Shown here piece by piece: positions 42,407 through 55,093 of a stretch of DNA of 64,000 nt; within the stretch, counting starts at the first letter, position 1, and every line of letters begins with the position of its first letter. The notes under the pieces were generated by a model that worked only from the letters and a program-made list of their open reading frames with translations, searched no databases and was not told the origin of the DNA. Made by a program: the position numbers and the translations under genes. The DNA is from Dryococelus australis (Eukaryota > Arthropoda > Insecta > Phasmatodea > Phasmatidae), in contig CM057000.1 in NCBI GenBank assembly GCA_029891345.1, positions 125,339,338-125,403,337 on the forward strand, read 5' to 3'.

Positions 42407-43865
42407 GGCCGGAATCACATAGCCCCAATGGCCAACAGCCAATCAAATACAAGATAGATTGTCACAAGCCAGACCAATTTTGTCGTCTCAACAGCAATTT
42501 CGGATTAGAAATGATTTCTATTCTGTCGTGTCGTTCGACACGACACACAGAATGTATAACCTTGCAAAATGAAATTGTATTGCAAGATTTCCCTACAACG
42601 GTAAATACGCAGTTTAAAAGAAAAATAAATTGAAAACTACTGTATCTAACTATTAAAAATAATAATTTTACCTTTGTATGCATTAGCAATACCAATTGGT
42701 ACTGTTACAATTTCTCTCTCTAGAAATTAAGTGGACTATAACAAATTTGTTAAGGGATGGGGGTCTTAATCAAATAAACAAATTAATTATAATTTCCTTA
42801 TTTTATTTACTATAACTACACCAAAATTCTCTGAACTCAAATTCTCACAATAAATTGAAATCACTTCCTGTTCACAATTGACACCAATTAATAAAATTTA
42901 TAATTACAACAAAAATATCAATGCTATGAAATAATTAAAGATCTGTCCCAATAGACAGTGTATCAACATATTCAATTATTTTATAATTTATGCATCCCTA
43001 TTTGACAGTTTGAATTTTTACAATAAAATCAGTATTACACTTCCATTCTGTTCCACCTCAGTTCAGTCCATGTCCCGCCAGTCGCATGTTCTAGAGTCCT
43101 CCAAGCATCCTCACGCACAGTAGACTTCACTCGTCGGTTTCAAAGCCTTTAGTCCATTCATTCCATAAACACCTCGCCTGACGTCGTCTCGCAATCTTGT
43201 CTCGTCATCCACACTTCACTTTCCTCGCACACACTCGCCAGGCGGCCTTCGTCAAAGACTGCCGGCCACTGGATTGCGGTAGTATATATAGTCTTAAGCC
43301 ATCACCTAGAATCCTCTATGTTGCAGAGGGCTGAGGCACCTGCCAGTCTCACCAGAACATTCTTGCGTCGTCGCTAAACGAAACGGAAACACTAGTAGGA
43401 GAGGAGGTCTGTGACGCCCGCAAGTCTCTCCGCTGTCGGCATTAACGGGATTCCCGAACGGGAGTTCAGGAGGGTGAAGTGGGTCTCAGATTATGGCGCA
43501 GGGCAGCTGAGACGGCACCAGCTGCAGCACGTAACAGTACCATTATGTATTACAAAATATGGCGCAGGGCAGCTAAGTCGGCACCAGCTGCAGCACGTAA
43601 CAGTACCATTATGTATTACAAAATATGGCGCAGGGCAGCTGAGTCGGTACCAGCTGCAGCACGTAACAGTACCATTATGTATTACAAAATTCCCTTGTTC
43701 ACCACCTTTGTAACGTAGCCTATCAACGCCTTATAAATAGTTCGGTTAAATGTCCAGCACATAGTGTCGGTCGTGATGTAAATTTAAGTAGTCACATTGA
43801 AATGTGTCGTGTTTGCGTTTTTGGTCGTGTCGGGCTGTGTTGGTCGGGGCTACGTGATTCCGGCA
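42407..43865. mobile_element. PIF/Harbinger-like non-autonomous element
   Basis: The left end ggccggaatcacatagcccc is matched by the reverse complement of the right end, tgccggaatcacgtagcccc. TTA flanks both sides (42404-42406 and 43866-43868), the 3-bp TWA duplication typical of PIF/Harbinger. The interior holds no transposase but does contain the 66-bp minisatellite at 43492-43689. Confidence 0.78.
43492..43689 (+). repeat. Minisatellite, three copies of 66 bp
   Basis: Three head-to-tail copies (43492, 43558, 43624) begin tatggcgcagggcagct and end tattacaaaa, differing at only a few positions. 66 is a multiple of three, so an open frame runs through, repeating a 22-residue unit. The frame is a by-product of the repeat. 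Confidence 0.95.
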
Positions 43866-43939
43866 TTAGTCCTTGGCCAGTTGTTCGTATAAAGTAAAGG
43901 AGGAATGGCTCTCCCGCACTCGTCAATATTATAACATTC

Positions 43940-45140
43940 TCCCCCTGTTTTTATTCGTATTAGTTATAAGTGAAAAATTATAAGTTATAGATTAAATATC
44001 TGTAAAAGTTCAATTAAACCAAAAATAAGGCACATATATAACAAAAATATGAAACGATTCCGCAACTAGACTTGGAACAGCCTATCACGCACAATACTTT
44101 TTTTAAACGTTTAATTCAAAATGTAACGAAGTAATTAATTTGAACTTAAGTAGTTTACGCTATATTTTCCTTACAATTTATAACTCCTTACCTTCACAAA
44201 TTTTCGACACATTATCTGCTCTAAACAACACCGTATTAACGTTCACATTTAAAAAACATGCAGTACTTAAGTTGTAATCAGCAACTATCAATATCGATTG
44301 TGATTGCATTCGAATGTTTCATTCATCCCCACGAATTACACTGTTTCTGTACCTAAAAACTCTCTAAACCAAACACTCCTACCTATATGAAACAAAACAA
44401 CTCTTCTAACATCTATGAAGTTTGAAAAACACAAATCAAATCATGTACTCGTATTTTCCAATTAAATGCAATTACTCCACTCCTTGTTCTATGGCTTTGT
44501 GAGCACTTGTGTTCTGTGCCATCGCTCCTTCTGATATAATTTCTGAAGTACTATTTCTGCACATTTTCACGTCACAAAGTTGAATAACACATCACCAGAG
44601 CATATATATAAAAACCACGTTAACAGTGATAGAATTGATTAATTTTGAAATTATAAACCCACAATTTCATGTACAGTTAGTTTATGCTGTGAATGGGTAC
44701 AACAGGTGGGGGAGAATGAGACGACATAGCAGGTGCACAGAATTTCGTGCAAGTTTCTGGCGAGAAAACATTCATTGGTCCAGAGACATTTTGCAGAAAA
44801 TATTCTACCCAATGCTCAGTGGATAGTCTTGGTCGATCACCCAGGCGGAGGCTTCTCCCCAGTTGCAGAACTGTTATTATGCGATTGGTTGCTAACCAAG
44901 GAGGAATTATGAGCGGCTCAATACCATCGCAGTTACACGCTATGACTTGTGAGTACTGCAAATACACATGTTTGACATCAGTCACTTCCGCCAAGACTGA
45001 TTGCTCGTCACCACCACGACCGCTGCAGGGAGCAACACTTTACTGGGCATTGGAGCGCACCAGTTAGGAAGTGTTCCGCATCGGTTAATCGAAGAATGCG
45101 ATTAAATGAGTGCATTGAATATTGGTCACCAGAGCGCTCG
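43940..45140. other. Unassigned region; possible retroelement interior at 44680-45070
   Basis: 43940-44640 is AT-rich with nothing recognised. 44680-45070 is more GC-rich and open on both strands (plus frame with CEYCKYTC, minus frame of 105 codons). It lies just upstream of LTR-like block L1. No domain is recognised. Confidence 0.3.
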
Positions 45141-45162
45141 TGTAAGAAGCACAGCTGCACAG

Positions 45163-45894
45163 CAGTGTAAGGAAGTGCAGTGCAGATACGTGCGCCTGTG
45201 CGCACGTGTTCCTTAAAATAGAAGCTGTGAAATCAGGTTAGTGTTTAATTAGCAGGTAATTACAGAACGTTCAAGGATGGACGCCCACACAATGAGTCAG
45301 CATGAGGCCCTAACATAATTTAAGCGCCCTACAGGGCTCAGTGTACATGTTATTGTTTTTCAATCATTTCTGTTTTTCACGTGTTTCGCCCTTATCTCAC
45401 GTCACACAGTGCAATATGTTTATTTAAGGGTTTCTGTAATTTCTGCAATTTATTACATAAGAGTTGTTTGATTTTAAGAGACGTGAATATGTTTCTGCAG
45501 GTTTTGTGTGTGCAAGAAAGTAGTTCGCACGGCCTGCTTGCCCGCCCATACTGACTAGTGCGTAGGTGTCTTGAGGAGTCGGACATGCGAACCGACAGAT
45601 TCGCGTTTCACGTGCATACGTGCTTGGGCGGCACATCAAAATTTTGTAACCAACCACTTCACAGCAATATATGTTTAGATTACCGGAACATTGTGTGTTT
45701 TAGCCGCCCCAGACTTTCTCCGCTCCTCCCTTCTAATGGATTAGCATTGTCGGAGAAGGCTTATTGTTCCAAATTAATTAATTGTGGCCATGTCCTATTT
45801 GTAATCCTGTAACCTTATTGGCAGGTAAAGCCCAGTAGTGTACATGTAAATTGTTTTCCTAAATGAATGCTTTAATAAAGCCCAGTGAATTAAC
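45163..45894 (+). repeat. LTR-like block L1
   Basis: It starts tgtaaggaagtgcagtg, has a polyadenylation signal (tttaataaagcccagtg) near its end, and closes gaattaaca. It aligns in order with L2 and L3 through ggaggtgga/gagtcggacatgcg, ccggaac, ttgtggcca and gcccagtgaatt segments. TG...CA ends and an internal AATAAA fit an LTR. Confidence 0.6.
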
Positions 45895-46023
45895 ATGCTC
45901 CTGCCCTTTTATTGAGTGTTCGTGCATTTTGGTCCAGTAGTGCACTGCACCAGTAACACCAAAACGAGTTAGTTCACGAATACGGCTATGGGAGCCTATT
46001 AACAGCGCTCGTATTGAGAGCAA

Positions 46024-46743
46024 GTGTAACACAAAGTGGTGCAGGGTACTGTGCAAACACGTGCACCCGCACACATCTGTTTCAAAACTAGACTCAGTAA
46101 AATAGTGTGTAAGGCAAATAGGCATTAATTACAAAATGCTCATGAGTGCCCATTCACGCAACAGTATTGCACGAAGCCCTATAGTGTTTTAGTGCCCTTG
46201 CAGGCTTCAGTATACCTGTTTAATCTTTTCTGTTGTCAATCTGCATGTGTTTCATCCACACCTCATTTCATTCAGTGTTTGCCATGTACTAAGGGGTTAT
46301 TATGTTCAGTGTATTTGTTTATACCACGATAGCAGGCAGTTAAGCAACATGTGCAAGTGGAATGTGATTTGAGTGTATAAGAAAATAGTCCACATGGCTA
46401 CGCCAGAACAGTTAGTCACTTTGCAGTGTCTTGAGGAGGTGGACATGCGGAACGACATGGTCGTGTTTTCGCATGCTCGGGTGGCACATCTACTTTTGAA
46501 GTTGTCATTTCATCACAATAGACTCCTAGTATACCGGAACCTTTGTTTACTTAGACACCCGAGAATCTCTGTTCCTCACCTTCCCTTGTTTTAGCATCGG
46601 CAGGGAAGCCATTACTTTACGTCAAATCATTTGTGGCCACGTGCTGTTTTGTACAGTGTAATCCTGCCGGTGGGTCAAGCGCGGCAACTGATTGTAAAGT
46701 TGTTTCCTAGAGGAACATGTGATAAAAACCCAATGAATTTACT
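46024..46743 (+). repeat. LTR-like block L2
   Basis: Close relative of L3 (56414-57163), from tgtaacacaaag through cttgaggaggtggacatgcg to acccaatgaattta. Similarity to L3 continues past the block to 47003 (ttgctccaccatcccaccgt), so the shared unit is longer than the LTR itself. L1 and L2 are head to tail with 129 bp between them. Confidence 0.6.
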
Positions 46744-47003
46744 GCATAGCACACATAATATTGGTAATGTACTTTTATTAACTAAGATGAATGGAGCATC
46801 ATTTTAAGGATACCGCCTTGGCTGTCGGCACACGACACAGAGAAAGGAGTCACCTCTACCTACAGCAATTTGTTGTTGCACTACTGCAATGTCTGGCACC
46901 CAAGATCTACAGCAGAGGTTTGGCGAGAAATTGTGGTAAATATCCTACCCAACACGCAACCTTTAAGTTGACCACTTTTGCTCCACCATCCCACCGTCAG
47001 TAA

Positions 47004-48260
47004 TTTACACTTGTACTCATCATGCACTAGAAACACTCGGTGTAATCTGCTCATCTGCAGAGTGCACATCACTGCTGCGGTGAAGGAGTGTAGTGCTCGG
47101 GCGGGCAAACTGTCTTAGCGGAAGGGGAACGTGGCATATGTCAAATACCCCCCCCCCCTACGAAACCATTTGTAACCCGACAGATGCCACAGACAGCAGC
47201 CGCACACTCGTGGTGGCCTGTACGACACAGGTGGTACCACCTTTCCTGCTGCACTGCTGCTTGCTGCATCATTTGCTGAGCTGTAGATGTCCTCCTCTTG
47301 TCAGACAACTGTGTTGGTCTGCACTGAATGCACTGCCATGGCAGACTTGTCTGCTAGTGTGATCGGCACAGGTGAAGCAAGCACTCTGACCCGCTGCCCA
47401 TGCTGGCACCGTCTTCACTTAAGCTGTTGTTCGTGCTCTCATGTGATGGTTTTTGCCTCTGGGCACGACCCGGCTGAACAACACTTGATAATCTCCTCCT
47501 GCTTATTACTTTGTCCTCTTCATATGCTCTTTCCTGCCTTGTCACCACCAGTGCAACAATTCAGTTACTAAGTCCACCGTTTATGCCTCCTCCCTGCTTG
47601 CTACATGCGTGGATACCTGTGCTGGTGTAGTTGTAGGCACGCTTGTAGGCGTCTCGCCGTCTGTGCTGTTGGTTCGATCTTCGAAATTCACCCTTTTGCG
47701 AATAACTACACCGGGTAACATGTGTACACACTCTTCTGCTGCTCTTGCGCCTTTCTGAAGTGCTAATGAACTTTGTTGTTCACTATCTCCTCTAAGGAGC
47801 TCATGGGCAGCTTCAACATTGAGGGTCATCCCAGGTGAGTCACCTTCCTCCTCCTGCTCAAGCTCATCCTCTGCAGGTCCCTAATCCCGAAGTGCTGTGA
47901 CACCTCTCGTCTAGCTGGTTGCCGTCTCCTGCTCGGCACAGCCATTGCTGTCATGAGGATGAGTGTTGTCGGGAACAATATAGTCGCCTTCTTCACCTGG
48001 AGTGATCCAGATGTTGTCCCGATGTGCTCTCATGGGCTCATGCTTCTGAAGCATGCAATGTGGACACACAAAAGGACGGCACAAAAATATTTACATGCCG
48101 TAGATTGCGGATGCGTCCTGATGTACCCCCTCCTGTCCTGCTTGTATTTCCAGCAGCGATCATGTGCTGACCGGCAGCCATTTTCTAGTGTACCTGCTAT
48201 GATGCTCTCTCACTTCACATATGCATGATGAAAGGAGAATTGGGCCACGTATATATAGCT
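47004..48260. other. Unidentified region downstream of L2, possible retroelement interior
   Basis: More GC-rich than the flanks, with interrupted frames on both strands (plus 47287-47571, cysteine-rich; minus 47829-47581, MTLNVEAAHELLRGDSEQQS...). Its position after L2 corresponds to the gag-like region after L3, but I see no clear sequence match. A run of 11 C is at 47148-47158. Confidence 0.3.
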
Positions 48261-51200
48261 GGTTAGGTTCTCTTGGGGAAGATAGGATAGATTATTGCCA
48301 GTTTGGGAGCCAGTGCAGAGTATAAGAGTCAGGGTTCGTGAATGTCGACAGCCTGTGTGCCTCTCCTTAGTGTCCCGACATCATTCCTGTGATGGATAGT
48401 CCTGGTGCGAGGAAATTTGAAGTTCCGACGAGCTATATCCTTTAGGCCAAGGCTAGTAAGGGCTGTCAGTCTCCCTTAAACACCACTAGAAAATCGCAGT
48501 GGATTGTTGCAGCCACCCAATGCAGTAAACTCTCGTGGTAGAAATCGAAGGTTAAAATATAACTCAGTTGTCAAGTGGTTAGACGGTCCAATAAATTATC
48601 CATACTCGGAGGTTTTCATGACATAATGTTTTATTTAGTTAAACCCTCATATGAGGCACAAAAGTACATGGCCTCCACTGTAGTTCGGAGAGCTCTAACA
48701 CGGTAAGAAAAAGGTACGAAGCAGACAAAGAATAAATTGTAAAATTATAGTCCAGCCATGAACAGATGGACTAGACTGTGGGGTGGCACACACTCCGGGA
48801 TAATGAGAATTGACAAAATTTTCCTGGCAAACTAAAATGAAAATTAATGCAACTGCATGACTGGTAACAAAAGTTGAAGATCCCAGAGCTGTCTCACGCA
48901 CGACCTGCCTTACTGAATGCGATTATGCTTCTGACTAACATGGCCACGTGGGAGCCGGCGCCTAAATGCAGCTACCCGAGTGACAGACAAAATCCATCCC
49001 ATTATTCCAGTAAAATTATTTAAATGAAAATGAATGATGACAAGAATAGCACACAGACGATATAAATAATACATATTAGACTTTAAATTTATTACTTTAT
49101 AAAAATATTCAGAAATAAATTAAAAATCAATTGGGAACTGCACTGACACGTTCACAATTGCATGGCCACATGTCCTTTACTTAACCTAAAGGCACTGAAC
49201 TGTGTGTGTGTCTTTCATATAGGTATTTTGTCCTTCATTCATTTGTGTGCTTATTGTTTATTGATATCTGCATGTGGCAATTTATATTAAAGCACAAAGA
49301 ACTGTAAAAAGGAATATTGGTATTCGGACAAGTTTTGTTTATGTCTGGGGACAACAGTCCTTGGCCATGCAGTGGGCATGTGGCCTCATTCACGTCTCTG
49401 CTGGGCAGTATTTGGTTATGTTATCTATACCAGTCTGTGTTAGGTTTTCTCTGGCACACTTTCAGAACAATAACAACATTAAAAGTAAACACGGGATAAA
49501 AACACACAAACCATTCTAAAATATCTACAAGAATGCTACATTACGTACCTGAGTGAAACTTTGCACTTTAGAGTATTTAAACGTAAAATGATGACATTTC
49601 ACACTATATAAAACTGCCAAAAAAACCTAACACTCAATAAATTATAGTCCTAAAAAATATTTCGAGTACATGGTTTGTGTACATGTTACCTACCTTATCA
49701 TTTGCATGGGGACTTTATTATACACTTCTGTGTAGGCAAAACATACCATGACATAACACAACATTAGATAGTAAACAACACAATCATCAAAGAAAAATTA
49801 TTTTTACACTTGTTAATATTGCATGAATATTCCATGCATGGTACTCACCTTTGGAAAAATATATACACTTTAAGTTCAATAATATTACACTATGGTCATA
49901 CAAACACTACTCTCTCCAAATGTAAACAAACAGATGTGAAGTGACACAGGACACTTGGGTGCACATGTGGCATTACTCTGAACCACTGACAAGATAACTT
50001 ATACATACATTAGAAAGGCCATTTCAAAACCAAGAAAATACTCACACATCTATTTACACTGCATTGATGTGCTGATACAGGCACACGGTACAACAGGTAA
50101 TATTACATGAAGGTCATACAAACGCTACTTTCTCCATATGCACCGACGTAAAACATGTACGAAAAAATTCTCTGGCAGATGTGCTGGCGGCAGGAAGAAT
50201 GGGCTGACTGCCGGTTCACATCATGCCTCTTCTGCAGTGTTTCCGCTGTATGTTGCTGCTGGGCTGGTCACTACTTCCCTCAATGTGCGGGCACTTTGCT
50301 TCTCCCGGTAATTGCAAGTTACGACCTATGAGTATTTCTATTTCTGTGGGTGATCTTACTGTAGCTGCACTTACTCGCCTGTGGAGTGTACACAGGGCAG
50401 CTGGCAGGTGTTCGGCCATCATACCATTATGTTTTATCTATTTAGTACTATATTCGTTTCGTCTCTCGAGCCCAAACTACTTCTTAGCAATTTCGATTGC
50501 ATATATATATATATATATATATAGTGGCAATAATTATTTTATAATGTGATTCCAGGCCTTAGAAATGAAATGTCCTTTTACTAAAACCAGTTGTCCTACA
50601 GCTAAGTTTTTCTTCAGTGATCTTTTAGCATACTTCTTCCATTGTTCGAGGTTACGCGACTAGATGGAAGAGCGAGTAGTACCGGAAGTGACCCACCCTG
50701 GGGGATCTCCGACTACGTACATCAGAGGAATGAAGAGTCCGACTGGCAGGCTGGACTATTAGGCTTAATGCTTGAAACACATTAAAAATTATTTCAACGG
50801 ACCGACTGAAGGTGTATTAATAATTATTATGAGTTAATTGACTATAACTAAACATAGAATATGATAAGGACGTTCATTAGAGTTGAAATTGACTTTAAAT
50901 ATTGCGATAACTAACAAATAAAATAATTGACTGTGGAGATAGATAATTTAATATTGTTAATAAGAACTGTGTAAATAAATTGACAACAAAATTTGTTTTT
51001 TTTAATTTTGATAAAGACTTCACTTCCACACAAACTCACACCCCTCAGGTGTCTTGTACCAATAAAAATCATTTAGCCTTATTTATGATTATGTATTGAT
51101 TTTTACTGAGATGCGGTAGGACAGTGATTATAAAGAGGCTCTGTGTAGACAGATATGAATGTTTTCAATTTTTGCTATAATTCAAAATGGAAGACAAGTA

Positions 51201-51600
51201 CAACTATTTTGCATAAATAAATGCTTATGTCACACACTGTCAAAGAACAACATCTTGTTTTTAAATCGGTTAAATGATTCCCGACATAGAACTTAGTGCC
51301 AGAAAATTTTAAAATTTCTACCATTTCGAAAATAAGTACCTGGCGTAATCCAAAACTATAAGAGTCCAATGTCTGTATTAAAAACTATATTTATGCGTAG
51401 TTTGGTGAGATTCGGCTGTCAGGTTTGATAGTTTTGGGGGGAGAGTGTGCGCATATATTCCAGACAGACATTTTGGTGACTGTATAAACCTATCTTTCCT
51501 TCAGACAGCAGGCTAAAATTGAAATCTATTTACTAAATATTGTATTCCTTAAGTTTTTTTGTGTCGCTATTAGGCCTACGCCATATGAACGTATTGTAAT
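48260..51600. other. AT-rich region, no gene recognised
   Basis: Contains a (TA)n tract at 50500-50522 and a short GC-richer patch at 50200-50420 that is open on both strands. No domain or transposon end was identified. Confidence 0.35.
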
Positions 51601-51639
51601 TTTATATGGGCTATTTCGATTAACAGTCGCCGAGGAAGA

Positions 51640-52070
51640 GATACGGGGAACTATAACACGAAACGGACTATCGAGAGTAGGAATGAAGCGTTGAGTGCAA
51701 TGGCTGTAGGTAGGAGGCTTAAAGTGTTGGCAATGTCGTTTGGAAATCCCATCTCTAATATAAAATATCGCTACGAATCTGAGCAGTCAGACGAAGCTTG
51801 CTCAGGAAGGCAATATTTTTCTCAATAGCCCATGGAAAGGAACTAGCCAATCATATGATCACGATGGCAAGGTTGCTTCGTGGAATAACATCTGATGATC
51901 TGTGGTGTATTGTCTTCAAATTCGCTGAGGAAGTATCAGATCGGAAGTATTTCAACACATTTTTGGAACATCTGGGAGAGACTGGTTCAGAGGGCTTCTT
52001 CAGCGAAATCCAGATGTCAGCATTATCAAGCCAGAAGCAACAAGTTTGAATAGACTCTTCGATAATGGCG
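51640..52070 (+). pseudogene. Pogo/Tigger-type transposase remnant (N-terminal DNA-binding region)
   Basis: Reading plus, RNEALSAMAVGRRLKVLAMS then FGNPISNIKYRY resembles the first psq/CENP-B-type helix-turn-helix. In another frame GKELANHMITMARLLRGITS, then DDLWCIVFKFAEEVSDRKYF, resembles the second (HTH_CENPB) domain, and SALSSQKQQV follows as in the family linker. A frameshift lies near 51800. The catalytic DDE domain is absent: sequence is cut off by a run of 25 A at 52071-52095. Confidence 0.6.
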
Positions 52071-52157
52071 AAAAAAAAAAAAAAAAAAAAAAAAATCAAA
52101 TTTCTAGGATGTATGAATGAGAGGGGAATAGATGCAACAGAGAAACTGACTTGTTTA

Positions 52158-52400
52158 TTAAAGACTATTCATGGTAAAGTGAGCACTTTTGAAAGTGTTT
52201 CCATTTGGAATAATAGCCAATTAATATATTTTATTTTAGCCTTAGGCGCTTACATTCAGACTGCGGTGGAATATATACACTGTGTTTAATACTTACATGG
52301 GAATATTTTTTTCAAAAACGTGGTTAAAGAATATAAAATGGCTGAAAGGAACAAGATATTAGGGCCTCAACAGTGCTCACTTTAGCGTGAACAGCTTATA
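52158..52400 (-). mobile_element. MITE, family M, copy 3 (opposite orientation)
   Basis: The left end (gactattcatggtaaagtga) equals the right end of copies 1 and 2 in reverse complement. The right end (tcactttagcgtgaacagct) equals their left ends. It lies about 60 bp after the poly(A) run that ends the pogo-like remnant. Confidence 0.85.
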
Positions 52401-52419
52401 AGGTAAATAAATTTAAGAG

Positions 52420-53420
52420 GCTATGGGAAGATGGTGTTATAAAGATTTTTATCAAAGCCTTTATTTCGGGAGGAAAGTGTTTTTAGTTTATCTGCCCGGT
52501 TATTTATCTCATAAGTTCCGATTAATTTACTTATAATAAATGAATCACTAGCACCTGATAGATACGCCAAAATTATAAACAGTTCGTATGATATCACAGA
52601 GAAGGAAAAAGATGGGGAGTACAATGAAATATTGAACATCCAACAAAATTCCTTCAGGATGCGTCTAACGTATAAATATATGATCACGAGCAAATTGGCA
52701 CATGCAAGTGCTTAAACAAAGTAAAGTTAATAAGAAACCAAACTCAAAAACCATTTCCATTTCGGTTTCTAAATAAAAATTAGATATCTAGCATCTAGGT
52801 CTAAAAAGCAGAATTCTGAAATTGTCACTGCGTTGCTATCGAAAGTTGTGCTTCAAGAAGCATAGAAAAATAAACTGCTATAAAAATAAAGCAAACTCAA
52901 AAATAAAAAAAAAGGAAAATATGCTATAGCCGCCATATCAGCACCTCCTATAAGAAATTAGAACTCAAGAAGGTAAATAAAAGAGGTGAGAAAACCAGCA
53001 AGGCAGGTGCAAAGAAGAAGCTTTGTGACACAGACAGTTCAGGTGAAGCAAGTGACATGCTTCACTTTCACATTTAATTGCCGATAATGGTATTTACGAT
53101 CTTGAACATTTGTATTGCGCCAGTGCACCTTACCCTAACGATTTTGTTGAAACTTGTACGGTTTGTGAAGAGAGCGATAAAGAAATTTTATTTTACTTCA
53201 GCGTGAACTTTGTTTTGTGTACTATAAATATGTATATGGTTTATGATGAAAAATTTCAGAAACTTGTTACAAAATTATAATCCTAAGTGAGATTATACAA
53301 ACACACAGAATTATATAAAAGAAGGAATAATGTTTGGACAAGTGTAATATTTCACAAATCACTTGAAAAGGACTTACCAGCATTCGATACGAACTATGTT
53401 CGACTATAGTTTTCACCCAG
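52420..53420. other. Unassigned region; possible pogo C-terminal linker at 52960-53170
   Basis: AT-rich. A lysine-rich, serine/aspartate stretch (KRGEKTSKAGAKKKLCDTDS at 52980-53043) and a following frame (IADNGIYDLEHLYCASAPYP) might be a tail of the pogo-like element upstream. The match is weak. Confidence 0.2.
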
Positions 53421-53480
53421 CTGAGTGAGTAAGTGAAGATATTTCGGCGGCTCTTAACATCGAGGTCTTGAGAGCCGATT
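53421..53480 (-). repeat. SINE family 1, 3'-tail fragment
   Basis: On plus, gagtgagtaagtgaag, then ggcggctcttaacatcgagg and tcttgagagccgatt match only the tail of the copy at 25680-25934. This is a short orphan tail. Confidence 0.7.
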
Positions 53481-54600
53481 CACCCGGCTTAAAACTTCAA
53501 AAAGGGAAATAAAGTGAAACATCATGTTATGCAATATCACTCTAGATATTTTAGTGTATTGTTTTGGTTGTGGCATCTGAGGGTACTTTGTGTTCGTGTT
53601 TGTGATTTACTGTCACCTGCCTGCGCTCCAAATCCTGTGTGCGAACTCTCCGGGCTCAACCAAACTCCGGTGTTTGGAGCCCTTCAGGGCGTAAGTGAAG
53701 TGAACAAGCAGAGGGGGGAAGGGTTTGGGGTGTAAAGGCGGTGCTCGCACGGCAGGCATATGCAGTAGTATCCTGACGCCGGCGTCGCGACGCTTTGACA
53801 GGCCGTTTCGGTGGGGGAAGGGGAGTAACAGCATCGCCGAACAGGCGCGTTGATGAGCTCGCCTCGGAGGAAGAACGAGCCGAGTCACGCTACAAAAATT
53901 TTTTCTGTGCTTCTCGCTTCTCTGTCATATGCTGATCAAGGTTATGTGAGCACTTAGGAAAGTCACTGCCAGTACATGGTTGTATCACAAAGGACACACT
54001 AGCTGTCATGTACTCAGTAAAGCTGGTAAAGATGGATAGAAAGTATCTCAGTGTCAGAAAAATGAATTAATAATGTTAGGGTTACATTTCTGAATACATA
54101 AATTATTTTTGCAATCTGTGTATTTAATACTTGCATTCATAGAAATAAGCATATGTGTAAAATATTTACTTTTCTAATAATTTTACAGCTTCCCATGATC
54201 GATGCAGGAATAAATTGATCAGGTAAATGGCAATATTATTTCATATTTAGTGGAAGAATACATAATGTGCATGCAAATATATTTTAAGCATAGCTTTAAA
54301 AAGTGTCGGTCTACATTAAACAGCATGTTAACACCGAGTGATATTTCGCTAGTTTATCTAGCTTTGTTCTACAATATACAATTTGTAGACTGCCCACAGT
54401 TGATAAATCACTTTCAAATGTTCTGTTTCAGAACTACTTTCCTCCGCATTCTGTATCCAACCGCCAAATGTAAAATTGGTATAGCTATGGGCCTTATGAT
54501 TTTATTCATGTGCCAGTCAAGTGAAAACATGAAATTGTTGGCAACCTAAATGTGTCTTTTGGTAATACTGTTCAATGTGTGCACATTGTGATCAATATAC
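53480..54600. other. No gene recognised; GC-rich patch at 53600-53890
   Basis: The patch is clearly more GC-rich than its surroundings and CpG-containing. It has short frames on both strands. It could be a small CpG-rich promoter-like region or retroelement debris. The rest is AT-rich. Confidence 0.3.
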
Positions 54601-54609
54601 CCGGACACC

Positions 54610-55040
54610 AATGAGAAACTGTGGCCAACACTAGGCCTTCAATAACATTCTATTCCGGCGAAGGAGACAGTCAACCAGGTGTCGGAACATTTTTGAATGA
54701 AAGGTCGGTTATTCTTCTTGCTGCACTCTAGAAAGTATAGTAAGTGATGTGGGTCATTGAGGTCAAGCGTGCAATCGCCATTCCAGTTGATCCCAGACGA
54801 GGCTCTGGGCAGGCAAGTCAATTACTCGAACCCTATTTTCTACAAACCATTCATGAACAGAGAGTGCTTAAAAGCACAGAGCATTTTTATGCTGAAACAC
54901 ACAGTTATAATCTCTGAACTGGTCTTCTGATGTAGACAAAATTCTGCTGGTCAAAATGTCCTTTTAGACTTCCGACTTTATCATGGCCATAGTATTACGA
55001 GAGGACCGCAGCTATGGTGCTTAGCTACACAAATAATGAC
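54610..55040 (-). pseudogene. Tc1-type transposase pseudogene, C-terminal half
   Basis: On minus the broken frames read LKGHFDQQNFVYIRRPV, then LPAQSLVWDQLEWRLHA, a decayed form of the SPDLNPIE...W..L region with the last catalytic acid, and MFRHLVDCLLRRNRMLLKA, the usual C-terminal helix. Stops and frameshifts are numerous. No terminal repeats were found. Confidence 0.55.
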
Positions 55041-55093
55041 ATTGTGGAATTGGCAGATGATAGTATCACACAGTGTTATGTGATGTTCCCGTA

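Larger units (their letters stand above)
42304..43936 (+). mobile_element. Copia 3' LTR, split by a Harbinger-like insertion
   Basis: After the pol remnant a purine-rich polypurine tract (ttgagggaggg) leads into gttttaaatatt. The matching inverted end aatattataaca closes at 43936. Without the insertion at 42407-43865 the LTR is about 170 bp, which is normal for copia elements. The boundaries are inferred from the short inverted ends. No 5' LTR is visible. Confidence 0.55.

Noticed and set aside
43411-43718. Open frames of 100 and 79 codons with repeated peptides
   Set aside because: They exist only because the minisatellite period is a multiple of three.
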